A stretch of 17,412 nt of DNA from Propionibacteriaceae bacterium (GTDB lineage: Bacteria > Actinomycetota > Actinomycetes > Propionibacteriales > Propionibacteriaceae): contig JAIRXX010000273.1 of assembly GCA_031268065.1 (NCBI GenBank), positions 1 to 17,412 on the forward strand, in the 5' to 3' direction. Position 1 is the first letter of the stretch; every line of letters begins with the position of its first letter. The notes under the pieces were generated by a model that was not told where the DNA came from, ran no database searches, and saw nothing but the letters and a program-made list of their open reading frames with translations. The position numbers and the translations under genes are program-made. Below are positions 1 to 7,657 of the stretch, piece by piece.

Positions 1-1
1 G

Positions 2-754
2 CCGGTGAAGTTGAAGGCCTATCGCGCCTTGGCCGCCGGACGAAGCCGTCCGGGACTGGTCTACATCCACGGCGGCGGATGGTGCCTGGGTTCGGTGGAT
101 TCTGCCGAGTCCGACGCGATCTGCGCGTATCTGGCCAAAGCCGCCGATGTGGTGGTCATTTCGGTGGAATACCGGCTGGCGCCAGAACACAAATTCCCGG
201 CTGGGTTCGATGACTGCCGCACCGCGCTGACCTGGGTGGCGGCAAATGCCGACTTGCTCGGCATCGATCCTGACCGGCTTGCCGGAGGCGGCGAGTCCGC
301 GGGCGGGACTCTGAGCGCGGCAGTCGCACTGTGGGCGCGTGACGAAGGCGGCCCGAAGATCGCGCTGCAACTCTTGGAAGCCCCGGCGCTGGACCTCACT
401 CTCTCCTCGCCCTCAATCCACGAATTCGACGCCGAATTCCCCGCTGTCGGCCAGATGGCCGAAGAGCTGCCCGGCAAATACCTTGACTCGGACTCGGATC
501 GGGCCAATCCCTACGTTTCGCCGTTGCTGGCCGGTGAGCTGTCATCGCTCCCGCGAGCCGTGATCCTGGCCTGCGAGGTGGACCCGCTGCGCGATGACGC
601 CGCCCGTTACGCCGAGCGGCTGGCCCAAGCCGGAGTGCCGGTCCAGTTCAAGGTGTATCCGGGCCTGCTGCACGGATGCTGGACGCTCACCCTGCTCCTA
701 GACCAGGCACGCGCCTGGCGGGATCACTGCGTGGAGGCCCTGCGGACGCTCTAA
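2..754 (+). CDS. alpha/beta-hydrolase of the HSL (family IV) esterase type, 5' end missing
   Basis: Probable carboxylesterase or lipase acting on short to medium acyl esters. The oxyanion-hole motif HGGGW is encoded at 68-82, the nucleophile elbow GESAGG at 290-307 (Ser codon 296-298), the probable acid residue Asp in EVDPL (codon 581-583) and the catalytic His in LLHGCW (codon 671-673), in the order expected for hormone-sensitive-lipase-like esterases. The reading frame is open to the left edge. The GTG at position 5 is probably an internal codon, because only about 22 residues precede HGGGW whereas family members usually have 60-80, so the N-terminal cap region lies outside the window. No signal peptide can be judged. 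A FadD-like ligase follows 78 nt downstream with its own predicted promoter, so the two may be functionally related but need not be one operon. The family is secure; the substrate is unknown. Confidence 0.88.
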   Translation, partial: PVKLKAYRALAAGRSRPGLVYIHGGGWCLGSVDSAESDAICAYLAKAADVVVISVEYRLAPEHKFPAGFDDCRTALTWVAANADLLGIDPDRLAGGGESAGGTLSAAVALWARDEGGPKIALQLLEAPALDLTLSSPSIHEFDAEFPAVGQMAEELPGKYLDSDSDRANPYVSPLLAGELSSLPRAVILACEVDPLRDDAARYAERLAQAGVPVQFKVYPGLLHGCWTLTLLLDQARAWRDHCVEALRTL

Positions 755-820
755 TCAGCCCCGCTTAAATTTGTTGGTGTACGTTGCGGACCTGAGTTCT
801 AAGTTACGCGGGGGGTGGGA

Positions 821-826
821 TATGCT
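821..826 (+). promoter_or_regulatory. -10 box of the acyl-CoA ligase gene (leaderless)
   Basis: TATGCT is followed by exactly 6 nt and then the in-frame GTG at 833, so the predicted transcription start is the first base of the start codon. No convincing -35 is visible; TTCTAA at 797-802 with an 18-nt spacer is the best candidate. No Shine-Dalgarno precedes either possible GTG. Confidence 0.5.
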
Positions 827-832
827 CAGGGT

Positions 833-2596
833 GTGGTTCCTCCCTCGGATCGGCCCTGGCTATCCAAGTACGCCAAAGGCGTCCCCGCAGAAATTGCCCA
901 GCCCGCCCAACCGGTCTATGGCGTCCTGGAACAGGCGGCTGAGCTGTACCCCAATCGGGCTGCCATCGAGTTCATGGGTCGGCGGACCAGCTACCTTGAA
1001 CTGCTGGACCAAGTTTCCCGCGCCGCCCAGATGTTGCACAGCCACGGCGTTGGCAAGGGCAGCATCGTGGCTATCGCCTTGCCCAACTGTCCGCAACACG
1101 TTGTCGCCTTTTACGCCGCAATGCGGCTCGGCGCCATCGTCGCCGAGCACAATCCCACCTACACCTTGGTGCAGCTCGCCCACCAATTGGCCGACTGCGG
1201 GGCCGAATACCTGATCGCCTGGGACAAGACGCTGCGCGACACACCCGAGGTGACGGCTCGGCTGAAAGCCGTCTTCAGCGTGGACATGACCGCCGCGCTG
1301 CCTGCCAGCAAACGGTTCGCGCTGCGCCTGCCGCTGCCGAAGACCCGCGCCCTGCGCGACGATATGACGGTTGTGGGGGCGTTCGCCGTACCTGCGGCGG
1401 CAACGTTGTTCAGCTGGGAGATTGCCACCAAGAACGCCGCCCCGCTCGACCGCAGCGTTCCCGGCCCCGACCTCGACGACATCGCCCTGCTGCAGTACAC
1501 CGGTGGCACCACCGGCGTCCCCAAGGGCGCCATCATCACCCACTCCAACTTGGTCTCCAACGCCGTTCAATCTGTCGCCTGGGTGGTGGGCATTCGCCCC
1601 GGAGACGAGACTTTCTACGCCGCTTTGCCCTTTTTCCACGCTTTCGGCCTGAACCTCTGCCTGATGATCCCGCCCCTCGTCGGCGGAACCGTCGTTATTT
1701 TCCCCAAATTCAGCGTCGATATGGTGCTGGCCGCCCACAAACACACCCCGGCCACGCTCTTTGCCGGTGTCCCGCCGATGTTCGACCGCTTGGAGCGGGC
1801 CGCCAGCGAACGCGGGGAAAGCCTGCGCGGCATCCGGCACTCCATCTGCGGTGCGATGGCGGTCGAGCCAGCCGTTGCGGAGCGTTGGGAAGCCGCCACC
1901 GGCGGGATACTGGTGGCGGGTTACGGCTTGACTGAGGCTTCGCCCATCGTGGGCGGCAATCCGACCTCTGCCGACCGCCGCCATGACTGCATCGGCCTGC
2001 CCTATCCGAGCACGGAAGCCCGGATCGTCGATCCCGAGGACATCGACCGCGACCTGCCCTACGGCGAGCCGGGCGAGTTGCTGGTGCGCGGGCCACAGGT
2101 ATTCGCCGGCTATTGGAACAGCCCGGAAGAGACCGCCGCCGTGTTGACGCCCGACGGATGGCTGCGCACCGGAGATTTGGTGGTGATGGAGCCGGACGGC
2201 TTTATGCGGTTGGTGGACCGCATCAAAGAGGTCATCGTCACCGGCGGCCACAACGTCTATCCCTCGCAGATCGAGAAGGAACTCCTGCTCATGCCGGAGA
2301 GTCTAGACGTGACCGTGGTGGGTGTGCCCGGTGGGGATTTGGGGGAGTGGGTTGCGGCGGCGGTGGTGCTCGCCCCAGGGGCGAAGCTGGAGCTGGAACA
2401 GGTGGCCGAATGGTGCTGCCAGCGGCTGGCCCGCTACGCCATCCCGCGTGAGCTTTTCGTGGTGCAGGACTTGCCCCGATCGCTGATCGGCAAGGCGCTG
2501 CGCCGCCTGGTCCGCAAACAGATCATTGACGACGCCGCAATCCAGCAACTCCCCAATCCGATCCCGGAGACCGCCTCCATCCCAACTGCGCAGTGA
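833..2596 (+). CDS. fadD: long-chain fatty-acid-CoA ligase (FadD-like, AMP-binding)
   Basis: ANL-superfamily adenylate-forming enzyme that activates a carboxylic acid with ATP and then forms the CoA thioester; 587 aa from the chosen start. Visible motifs are the P-loop-like YTGGTTGVPKG at residues 222-232, YGLTE at 364-368, GWLRTGDL in the hinge region, the KEVIVTGGHNVYPSQIE segment opening the mobile C-terminal domain, and the C-terminal catalytic Lys554 in LIGKALRR. The N-terminal PWLSKYAKGVPAEI segment resembles the opening of bacterial FadD proteins. The frame also has a GTG at 815, but 833 is preferred because it sits 6 nt after a TATGCT box and gives the usual FadD N-terminus. It is convergent with the liv operon. 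A medium-chain or aryl acid substrate cannot be excluded, so the gene symbol is a best guess within the family. Confidence 0.87.
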   Translation: MVPPSDRPWLSKYAKGVPAEIAQPAQPVYGVLEQAAELYPNRAAIEFMGRRTSYLELLDQVSRAAQMLHSHGVGKGSIVAIALPNCPQHVVAFYAAMRLGAIVAEHNPTYTLVQLAHQLADCGAEYLIAWDKTLRDTPEVTARLKAVFSVDMTAALPASKRFALRLPLPKTRALRDDMTVVGAFAVPAAATLFSWEIATKNAAPLDRSVPGPDLDDIALLQYTGGTTGVPKGAIITHSNLVSNAVQSVAWVVGIRPGDETFYAALPFFHAFGLNLCLMIPPLVGGTVVIFPKFSVDMVLAAHKHTPATLFAGVPPMFDRLERAASERGESLRGIRHSICGAMAVEPAVAERWEAATGGILVAGYGLTEASPIVGGNPTSADRRHDCIGLPYPSTEARIVDPEDIDRDLPYGEPGELLVRGPQVFAGYWNSPEETAAVLTPDGWLRTGDLVVMEPDGFMRLVDRIKEVIVTGGHNVYPSQIEKELLLMPESLDVTVVGVPGGDLGEWVAAAVVLAPGAKLELEQVAEWCCQRLARYAIPRELFVVQDLPRSLIGKALRRLVRKQIIDDAAIQQLPNPIPETASIPTAQ

Positions 2597-2602
2597 CGGC
2601 TC

Positions 2603-2622
2603 GGCGCGGGCCTGTCCGCGCC
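2603..2622. terminator. hairpin between convergent fadD and livF, probably bidirectional
   Basis: GGCGCGG and CCGCGCC form a perfect 7-bp G+C stem around a 6-nt loop, 7 nt after the ligase stop codon and 35 nt beyond the livF stop on the other strand. There is no T-run on either side, as is common for actinobacterial terminators. The convergent position supports shared use. Confidence 0.55.
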
Positions 2623-2656
2623 ACCGCCTGGCAACCGCCGTTGGAGACTGGGGCCA

Positions 2657-3358
2657 CTACCCGCCGAGATAGGCCCGTTTCACTTCTTCGTTGTCGGCCA
2701 GGTCGTCTGCGTCACCGTGCATGACAATATTTCCGGTCTCCAGCACGTAAGCGCGGCCAGCGACGGAAAGCGCCATTTGGGCGTTTTGCTCGACAAGCAG
2801 GATTGTGGTGCCCTCGCGGTTCATCTCGACGATGGTGGAGAAGATTTGCTCGACCAGGATCGGCGCCAAGCCCATTGAAGGCTCGTCCAGCATCAATAAT
2901 TTCGGATGGCTCATCAAGGCCCTGCCCATAGCCAGCATCTGCTGCTCCCCGCCGGAAAGAGTGCCAGCGATTTGCGACCGGCGTTCCTTCAGCCGTGGGA
3001 AGAGCGTGAACGCGCGTTCCAAATCTTCGCCGAGTTCGCTGCTTTTTTGGGTGAATCCGCCCATCTCCAAGTTTTCGGCGACTGTCATCTGCAAAAAGAT
3101 GCGCCGCCCCTCCGGCACTTGGGCAAGCCCGCGCTGCACCAATTTATGCGGGGCGACGGAGCCGATGTTTTCGTCCAAGAAGGTGATGCTTCCGGTGCGG
3201 GAGCGCAGCAAACCGGAGATTGTCTGCAATATCGTGCTCTTCCCGGCTCCGTTGGCTCCGATCAACGTGACTATCTCGCCTTCATCCACCGAAAGCGAGA
3301 TGCCCTTCACCGCATGGATCGCGCCATAGTAAACGTTGATGTCGTCAACCTTCAACAT
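2657..3358 (-). CDS. livF: branched-chain amino acid-type ABC transporter ATPase LivF
   Basis: Second ATPase of the HAAT-family importer, 233 aa, cytoplasmic. Walker A GANGAGKST is at residues 34-42, the signature LSGGEQQ at 134-140 and Walker B LLMLDE at 154-159. The Q-loop neighbourhood AQVPEGRRIF (79-88) is typical of LivF and separates it from LivG. The ATG at 3358 is chosen because GGAGG precedes it and homologues start with a similar MLKVDD-like strand; an in-frame start further upstream (3385) adds 9 unlikely residues. It overlaps the end of livG by 14 nt, indicating translational coupling, and is the last gene of the operon, followed by the 2603-2622 hairpin. The family is certain; amino acid specificity is set by the binding protein and is not provable here. 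Confidence 0.95.
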   Translation of the reverse strand: MLKVDDINVYYGAIHAVKGISLSVDEGEIVTLIGANGAGKSTILQTISGLLRSRTGSITFLDENIGSVAPHKLVQRGLAQVPEGRRIFLQMTVAENLEMGGFTQKSSELGEDLERAFTLFPRLKERRSQIAGTLSGGEQQMLAMGRALMSHPKLLMLDEPSMGLAPILVEQIFSTIVEMNREGTTILLVEQNAQMALSVAGRAYVLETGNIVMHGDADDLADNEEVKRAYLGG

Positions 3359-4211
3359 GGTGGCCTCCTTCCTTGCGGCGGCCAAGGTAGGCTTCGACCA
3401 CCTCGGGGTTGTTCTGTATCGCGCTGGGCGTTCCCTTGGCGATCACCTTGCCAAAATTGAGGACGCAGATTCCCTCGCAAATGCCCATCACCAGGCTCAT
3501 GTCGTGCTCGATGAGCAATACCGCTATCTGGAAGGTGGAGCGGATTTTAGCGATATTCTCCATCAATTCAGCTGTCTCCGACGGGTTCATCCCGGCAGCT
3601 GGCTCGTCCAGCAGCAGCAGCTTCGGGCGGGTTGCCAAAGCCCGGATAATCTCCAACCGGCGCTGCGCCCCATACGGCAACGACCCGGCGATGTGTTGGG
3701 TCAAATGCCCCATGTTAAAGATGGACAGCAGCTCCCCGACCTGCTCGCGGGCGATTTTCTCCTGTTTCCAATAGTCCGGCAAACGCAGGATGCCGCTGAA
3801 CATCCCATATTTGATTTGGTTGTGGAGGCCGATCTTGATGTTGTCCTCAACGGTGAGGTTGTTGAAGAGCCGAATATTCTGGAACGTGCGCGCTATCCCG
3901 GCCCGGTTGACCCGGACGGTGTTCATGCCTATGATGTCTTGGCCGTTGAAAAGTATCGTCCCGCGCGTGGGTTGGTACACCTTGGTCAACAGGTTGAACA
4001 CTGTGGTCTTGCCGGCGCCGTTCGGCCCGATCAGCCCGGAAATTTCGGTGGGGCTGATGGCCAGGTTGAGGCTGTCAACTGCGGTTAGCCCGCCGAAGTC
4101 GATGCCCAGATTCCGCACTTCCAATATTGGCTGCTGGCCCGCATCCCGCTCCGGGACGAAATTCAGTGGCGGCAGCGGCACCAGCTGCGTTTCCGGATGG
4201 TCGCTATTCAC
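3345..4211 (-). CDS. livG: branched-chain amino acid-type ABC transporter ATPase LivG
   Basis: First ATPase of the importer, 288 aa. Walker A GPNGAGKTT is at residues 62-70, the Q-loop glutamine is 111 in RTFQNIRLF, the degenerate family signature LPYGAQRR is at 178-185, and Walker B LLLLDE is at 198-203 followed by PAAGMNP and the IEHDM switch histidine. An unusual N-terminal extension of about 28 Pro-rich residues precedes the usual first strand (ILEVRNLGI). The chosen start is the GTG at 4211, which has GGAAGGGG upstream and overlaps the livM stop by 8 nt. There is no other start with a good ribosome site near residue 29, so the extension is probably real, though unproven. It forms the ATPase pair with LivF on the LivHM permease dimer. 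Confidence 0.95.
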   Translation of the reverse strand: MNSDHPETQLVPLPPLNFVPERDAGQQPILEVRNLGIDFGGLTAVDSLNLAISPTEISGLIGPNGAGKTTVFNLLTKVYQPTRGTILFNGQDIIGMNTVRVNRAGIARTFQNIRLFNNLTVEDNIKIGLHNQIKYGMFSGILRLPDYWKQEKIAREQVGELLSIFNMGHLTQHIAGSLPYGAQRRLEIIRALATRPKLLLLDEPAAGMNPSETAELMENIAKIRSTFQIAVLLIEHDMSLVMGICEGICVLNFGKVIAKGTPSAIQNNPEVVEAYLGRRKEGGHHVEG

Positions 4212-5289
4212 CAGTCGCCCCTTCCTTGGCCGAAGTCCGCGCCGGGCGCAACTTCGACGCCAACTGGCCAGGGAGAGCCCGGAATCTGGCGCTGTTGGTG
4301 GCCAACATGACGAGAATCAGGACTATCGCGTAAATCAACATCCTGAAATCGCTGAATCCGCGCAGCATCTCCGGCAGCACGGTCAGCAAGGTTGCGGCGA
4401 TAATCGATCCGGCGATGTTGCCCAGCCCGCCCAGCACCACGAAAACTAGGATCAAAATAGAGGTGTTGAAGCCAAACTTGGTTGCGACGATCGTTGAGAA
4501 GTTCATGGCGTACAACGTACCTGCCGCACCTGCCAAAGCAGCAGACACCACGAAAGCCATCAGCTTGTACTTGGTGGCGAAAATCCCCACGCTCACCGCT
4601 GCGATCCGATTCTCGCGCAGGGCTAAAATGGCTCGGCCAGAGCGGGAGTTGACCAGGTTCATCACAATAAAAAGAGTGACGAGGATCAAAATGAAGCCTG
4701 CGGTGAAGGAGGCGAGTTTGGGTATTCCGGAAATGCCCATCGGCCCGTTGATGATTACCGTCCCGCTAGGCTCAAGATTCAGCGCATCCGCTGTGCTCAG
4801 GAACCCAAAATGCAATCCGCCGGAGTCAACTCCGACAGTCAGGCAGTTGATCACGTTCTTGATTATCTCGCCGAATGCGAGCGTGACAATGGCGAGGTAA
4901 TCTCCGTTCAGCCGTAACACCGGGATTCCGATGAGGAATCCCGCCACGCCAGCGCACGCCGCGCCGATGATCATGCTGACCGTGAGCCGAAGCGGTTCCG
5001 AGGGTATGGCGCCACCCAAACTCATCCCGGCGACCACGCCGGAAAAAGCGCCCACGCTCATGAACCCGGCGTGGCCAAGGGACAGCTCGCCCAGTATTCC
5101 GACAGTGAGATTCAGTGAAATCGCCATCACCACGTATGCGCAGATCGGCACGAATTGCCCAGCCAGGGTCGAGTTTACGTTCCCGCCTGCCACCAGTATT
5201 TGCACTATGACGAAGGCTGCGATTACCAGCGCATAGGTGAAGATTGCGGTGCGGGTGGGTTTCTGCAGTTTGCGCATCTGATTCCTCAT
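4204..5289 (-). CDS. livM: branched-chain amino acid-type ABC transporter permease LivM
   Basis: Inner-membrane permease of 361 aa with many hydrophobic segments; the first helix begins near residue 14. The BPD_transp_2 family hallmark GELSLGHAGFMSVGAF lies near residues 67-82, and the cytoplasmic coupling region around SGRAILALRENRIAA lies in the second half. The ATG at 5289 overlaps the livH stop as ATGA and has AGGA a few bases upstream. The C-terminus (RFRALPGQLASKLRP and following) is a basic tail of about 30 residues. It pairs with LivH to form the translocation path. Its DNA includes A/T-rich lines, for example 4441-4500 at about 42% G+C by hand count, unlike the flanking housekeeping genes. 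Confidence 0.94.
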   Translation of the reverse strand: MRNQMRKLQKPTRTAIFTYALVIAAFVIVQILVAGGNVNSTLAGQFVPICAYVVMAISLNLTVGILGELSLGHAGFMSVGAFSGVVAGMSLGGAIPSEPLRLTVSMIIGAACAGVAGFLIGIPVLRLNGDYLAIVTLAFGEIIKNVINCLTVGVDSGGLHFGFLSTADALNLEPSGTVIINGPMGISGIPKLASFTAGFILILVTLFIVMNLVNSRSGRAILALRENRIAAVSVGIFATKYKLMAFVVSAALAGAAGTLYAMNFSTIVATKFGFNTSILILVFVVLGGLGNIAGSIIAATLLTVLPEMLRGFSDFRMLIYAIVLILVMLATNSARFRALPGQLASKLRPARTSAKEGATGE

Positions 5290-6167
5290 ACCTTTTCCTG
5301 CACCCGCTTGCCCAACAGCCCATCAGGCTTGACGAGTAGGACGACGATGAGGACGAAGAAGACGATGGCGTCAGACAGCTGCGTGGAGATGTAGGCCTTG
5401 CCGAAGATTTCGATGATGCCGAGCAAGATTCCGCCGATCATCGCTCCGGGGATGGAACCGATGCCGCCGAACACCGCCGCGGTGAATGCCTTGATGCCCG
5501 GCATGGCGCCCGTTGTCGGAGACAGCGTTGGGTACGCCGAGCAAAGCAGGACGCCCGCGATGGCGGCCAGCGCGGAACCGATGGCAAAGGTCATCGAAAT
5601 AGTTGTGTTTACGCTGATTCCCATCAACTGCGCCGCAGCTTTGTCTTCGCTGCACGCCCGCATCGCCTTGCCGGTTTTCGTTTTTGAAGTGAACCAGGTC
5701 AGCGCGACCATGATGACCACGCAGATGGAAATGGTGACGATCGCGGTGCTTGAGATGGACAACTGGCCGCCAAACAGATTTAGGGAGGTGTTGCCGACTA
5801 CCGAGGGAAACACCCTCGGATTGGACGTCCAGAGCAATTGAGCCGCATTCTGCAAGAAATAGCTCACCCCGATGGCGGTGATCAGCACCGCCAATGCCGG
5901 CGCCCTACGCAGCGGTTTGTAGGCCAGGCGTTCGATGGAAACCCCTAATAGCGTGCAGACTGCCATTGCGACCAGCACCCCGACTGCCACCGGCAAATCG
6001 TAGTAGGTGACCATGAAAAAACAGGCGTACCCCCCAACCATGATCACATCGCCGTGGGCAAAGTTGAGCATCTTGGCGATGCCGTAGACCATAGTGTAAC
6101 CCAGCGCGATGATGGCATAGATGCCACCGAGGCTCACCCCACTTATCAGATGGGAAAGAAACACCAT
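5286..6167 (-). CDS. livH: branched-chain amino acid-type ABC transporter permease LivH
   Basis: Inner-membrane permease of 293 aa, the usual LivH length. It opens with a hydrophobic helix (ISGVSLGGIYAIIALGYTMV) followed by the family hallmark KMLNFAHGDVIMVGGY at about residues 32-47; further hydrophobic segments continue to the C-terminus. The region GKAMRACSEDKAAAQLMGI is the cytoplasmic loop that contacts the ATPases. The ATG at 6167 is preceded by CAGGAGT at good spacing. It lies 69 nt downstream of livJ with a strong hairpin between them, and its stop overlaps the livM ATG. The NFAHGD signature and overall sequence look close to LivH proteins of Bacillota, which fits possible transfer, but that is an impression without a search. 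Confidence 0.95.
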   Translation of the reverse strand: MVFLSHLISGVSLGGIYAIIALGYTMVYGIAKMLNFAHGDVIMVGGYACFFMVTYYDLPVAVGVLVAMAVCTLLGVSIERLAYKPLRRAPALAVLITAIGVSYFLQNAAQLLWTSNPRVFPSVVGNTSLNLFGGQLSISSTAIVTISICVVIMVALTWFTSKTKTGKAMRACSEDKAAAQLMGISVNTTISMTFAIGSALAAIAGVLLCSAYPTLSPTTGAMPGIKAFTAAVFGGIGSIPGAMIGGILLGIIEIFGKAYISTQLSDAIVFFVLIVVLLVKPDGLLGKRVQEKV

Positions 6168-6189
6168 TGCGTGTACTCCTGAAAAGTTG

Positions 6190-6223
6190 AGCGTGAGGGC
6201 GGCTTCCCGCCAGCCCTCACGCT
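6190..6223 (-). terminator. stem-loop between livJ and livH (attenuator or mRNA-stabilising hairpin)
   Basis: AGCGTGAGGGC (6190-6200) and GCCCTCACGCT (6213-6223) form a perfect 11-bp stem with a 12-nt G+C-rich loop. Reading the minus strand, the stem is followed by CAACTTTTC, a weak T-run. It lies after the livJ stop and 22 nt before the livH start. This position is typical of hairpins that give partial termination or protect the upstream binding-protein message. Confidence 0.75.
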
Positions 6224-6236
6224 CTCCTAATTAATG

Positions 6237-7403
6237 TCAGTCCATTCCCACGTACTGGCCGGCTTTGATGACCATGCCTTTGGGGGCTTTGGTGACTTGG
6301 CCGTTGGCGTCCCACCTCATTTGATCTCCGGTGAGGCCGTCAAAATCCATCGAAGTGAACTGGGCGATAAGGATGTCGTTGATTTCCGGAGTTGCCATAT
6401 CCGCGGTGATGCCGCCCGCCTGGATTGCGGCCCAGATCGCATAGATGCAGTCGTAACCGTCTGCCGCGAACTGGTTCGGGATTTCGTTGTAGGCCGCCTG
6501 GTACTTCGACACGAAGTTTGTGGTGCGATCATCGTTGGCGTCGGCGTTGAACGGGGTCAGCAGCATGACGCCTTCTGCGAGCGTGACATCAAAGCCTTCC
6601 AGCGTCAGGATGCCGTCCATGCCATCGACACCGAAATACTTCGGGGAGAAATCCATCGACTTGGCTTGCTGGAAAATGAGCGATGCAGGCGTGTAGTACA
6701 TCGGCAGGAAGATCAGATCGGCGCCCTTGCTCTTGGCATCGCTGAGCTGCACCGAGAAATCTTGCTGGCTGTCTTCGGTGAACGTGGTCTCGGAAACAAT
6801 CTCCACACCCAGTTCGGCGGCCTTGGTCTTGAAGGTGGTGTAAATGCCGGTGGAGTAGACGTCATCGTTCTTGTAGATAACGGCAATCTTGCTGCCCAGC
6901 TTCTGGTCGAAGATGTACTGGGCGGACGCCGAGCCTTGGTTCGGATCGGCAAAGCACATCTGGAAAACGTTGTCTTTGCCTTCAGTGACGGCAACCGCCG
7001 AAGCCGATGGGGTGAGGGAGAAGATGCGGTCGGTATTGCTCTCCACGCTGGTTGCGACAGCCGGGGTGCTCGTGACAGAACCGAGGGAGACCTGCATGCC
7101 CCAGTCTTTTAGGGTGTTGTAGGCGTTGACCGCCTTTTCGGCGTCGTGCTCGTCGTCTTGGTAATTGAGTTCAAGTTGGATGCCGCCAAGGGCGTTGATT
7201 TCGTCGACGGCTATCTGCGCGCCATTGCGGGCAGCCTGTCCATAAATTGCCGCGCCGCCGGTGAGCGGGCCGGTGCCGCCAATCTTGATAGCAGCTGTTC
7301 CGGCATTTCCACTGGCGTCAGGGCTTGCGTCCCCACCGCTTGTACAGCCCGCAAGCGCAACTGCCAGCGCCGCAGCCAGCAGACCGATTGAAAACTTCTT
7401 CAT
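6237..7403 (-). CDS. livJ: branched-chain amino acid-type ABC transporter substrate-binding lipoprotein
   Basis: Extracytoplasmic binding protein of 388 aa that captures the ligand and delivers it to LivHM. It starts with MKKF, a hydrophobic core and the lipobox LAGC (residues 17-20), so Cys20 should be lipidated and anchored to the membrane. A Gly/Ser/Asp-rich linker of about 18 residues follows. From IKIGGTGPLTGG onward it matches the type I periplasmic-binding fold (Peripla_BP_6). The ATG at 7403 has AAGGAG 8 nt upstream. It is first in the operon, divergent from dxr across 254 nt. Leu/Ile/Val is the family default, but this fold also binds amides, urea and aromatic acids, so the ligand is open. 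Sampled G+C is about 52% at 6661-6720. Confidence 0.93.
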   Translation of the reverse strand: MKKFSIGLLAAALAVALAGCTSGGDASPDASGNAGTAAIKIGGTGPLTGGAAIYGQAARNGAQIAVDEINALGGIQLELNYQDDEHDAEKAVNAYNTLKDWGMQVSLGSVTSTPAVATSVESNTDRIFSLTPSASAVAVTEGKDNVFQMCFADPNQGSASAQYIFDQKLGSKIAVIYKNDDVYSTGIYTTFKTKAAELGVEIVSETTFTEDSQQDFSVQLSDAKSKGADLIFLPMYYTPASLIFQQAKSMDFSPKYFGVDGMDGILTLEGFDVTLAEGVMLLTPFNADANDDRTTNFVSKYQAAYNEIPNQFAADGYDCIYAIWAAIQAGGITADMATPEINDILIAQFTSMDFDGLTGDQMRWDANGQVTKAPKGMVIKAGQYVGMD

Positions 7404-7493
7404 CTGAAATCTCCTTGAGTTCGAATGGGGGAGCCACTGCGGTATTTAGCTGTGGTCCAGGCAGAACCGCCTGCCAGCAAACACCCCCGCGTG

Positions 7494-7522
7494 AGCTTAG
7501 CAGGATACGGCATCGCTTTGCA
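7494..7522 (-). promoter_or_regulatory. possible promoter of the liv operon
   Basis: On the minus strand TGCAAA (7517-7522), a 17-nt gap and TAAGCT (7494-7499) resemble a weak sigma-70-type promoter. It would give a 5' leader of about 80 nt containing a 5-bp CAGGC/GCCTG dyad. The -35 match is poor, and other -10-like boxes (for example TATCCT at 7502-7507) are present. Confidence 0.25.
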
Positions 7523-7617
7523 CTCCGCGTCAGACCTGCCGAAAACGATCAGGATTGTTAAGCGAGCCCCACTTGGAGGGCCGTCGCCCTTGACGGGGTT
7601 GGGCGCGTTGCGTCGGC

Positions 7618-7638
7618 GTCCGGCTTGAGCCGCCGGAC
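7618..7638. promoter_or_regulatory. 7-bp dyad in the dxr promoter, possible operator
   Basis: GTCCGGC (7618-7624) and GCCGGAC (7632-7638) are perfect inverted repeats around the 7-nt centre TTGAGCC. The dyad ends 6 nt before the dxr -10 box, covering the -35 position. Because the upstream gene livJ is divergent and dxr seems leaderless, this is unlikely to be an RNA terminator and could be a protein-binding site. Confidence 0.4.
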
Positions 7639-7644
7639 AGGACA

Positions 7645-7650
7645 TAGACT
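7645..7650 (+). promoter_or_regulatory. -10 box of dxr (leaderless)
   Basis: TAGACT is followed by 7 nt and the ATG at 7658, placing the predicted transcription start at or 1 nt before the start codon. No Shine-Dalgarno is present between them. TTGAGC at 7625-7630 is a candidate -35 but the spacer is only 14 nt. Confidence 0.5.
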
Positions 7651-7657
7651 GGGCAAC

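Noticed and set aside
860..2251. 463-codon minus-strand open frame opposite the acyl-CoA ligase
   Set aside because: It mirrors the ligase codon pattern, has no family motif and no ribosome site; it is a high-GC shadow.
7590..7595. TTGACG, a good -35 match upstream of dxr
   Set aside because: No -10-like hexamer lies 16-19 nt downstream, and it is 49 nt from the TAGACT box, so it does not form a promoter pair.
7581..7596. CCGTC/GACGG 5-bp dyad in the livJ-dxr gap
   Set aside because: Too short and in too G+C-rich a setting to separate from chance; the 7-bp dyad at 7618-7638 is the stronger candidate.
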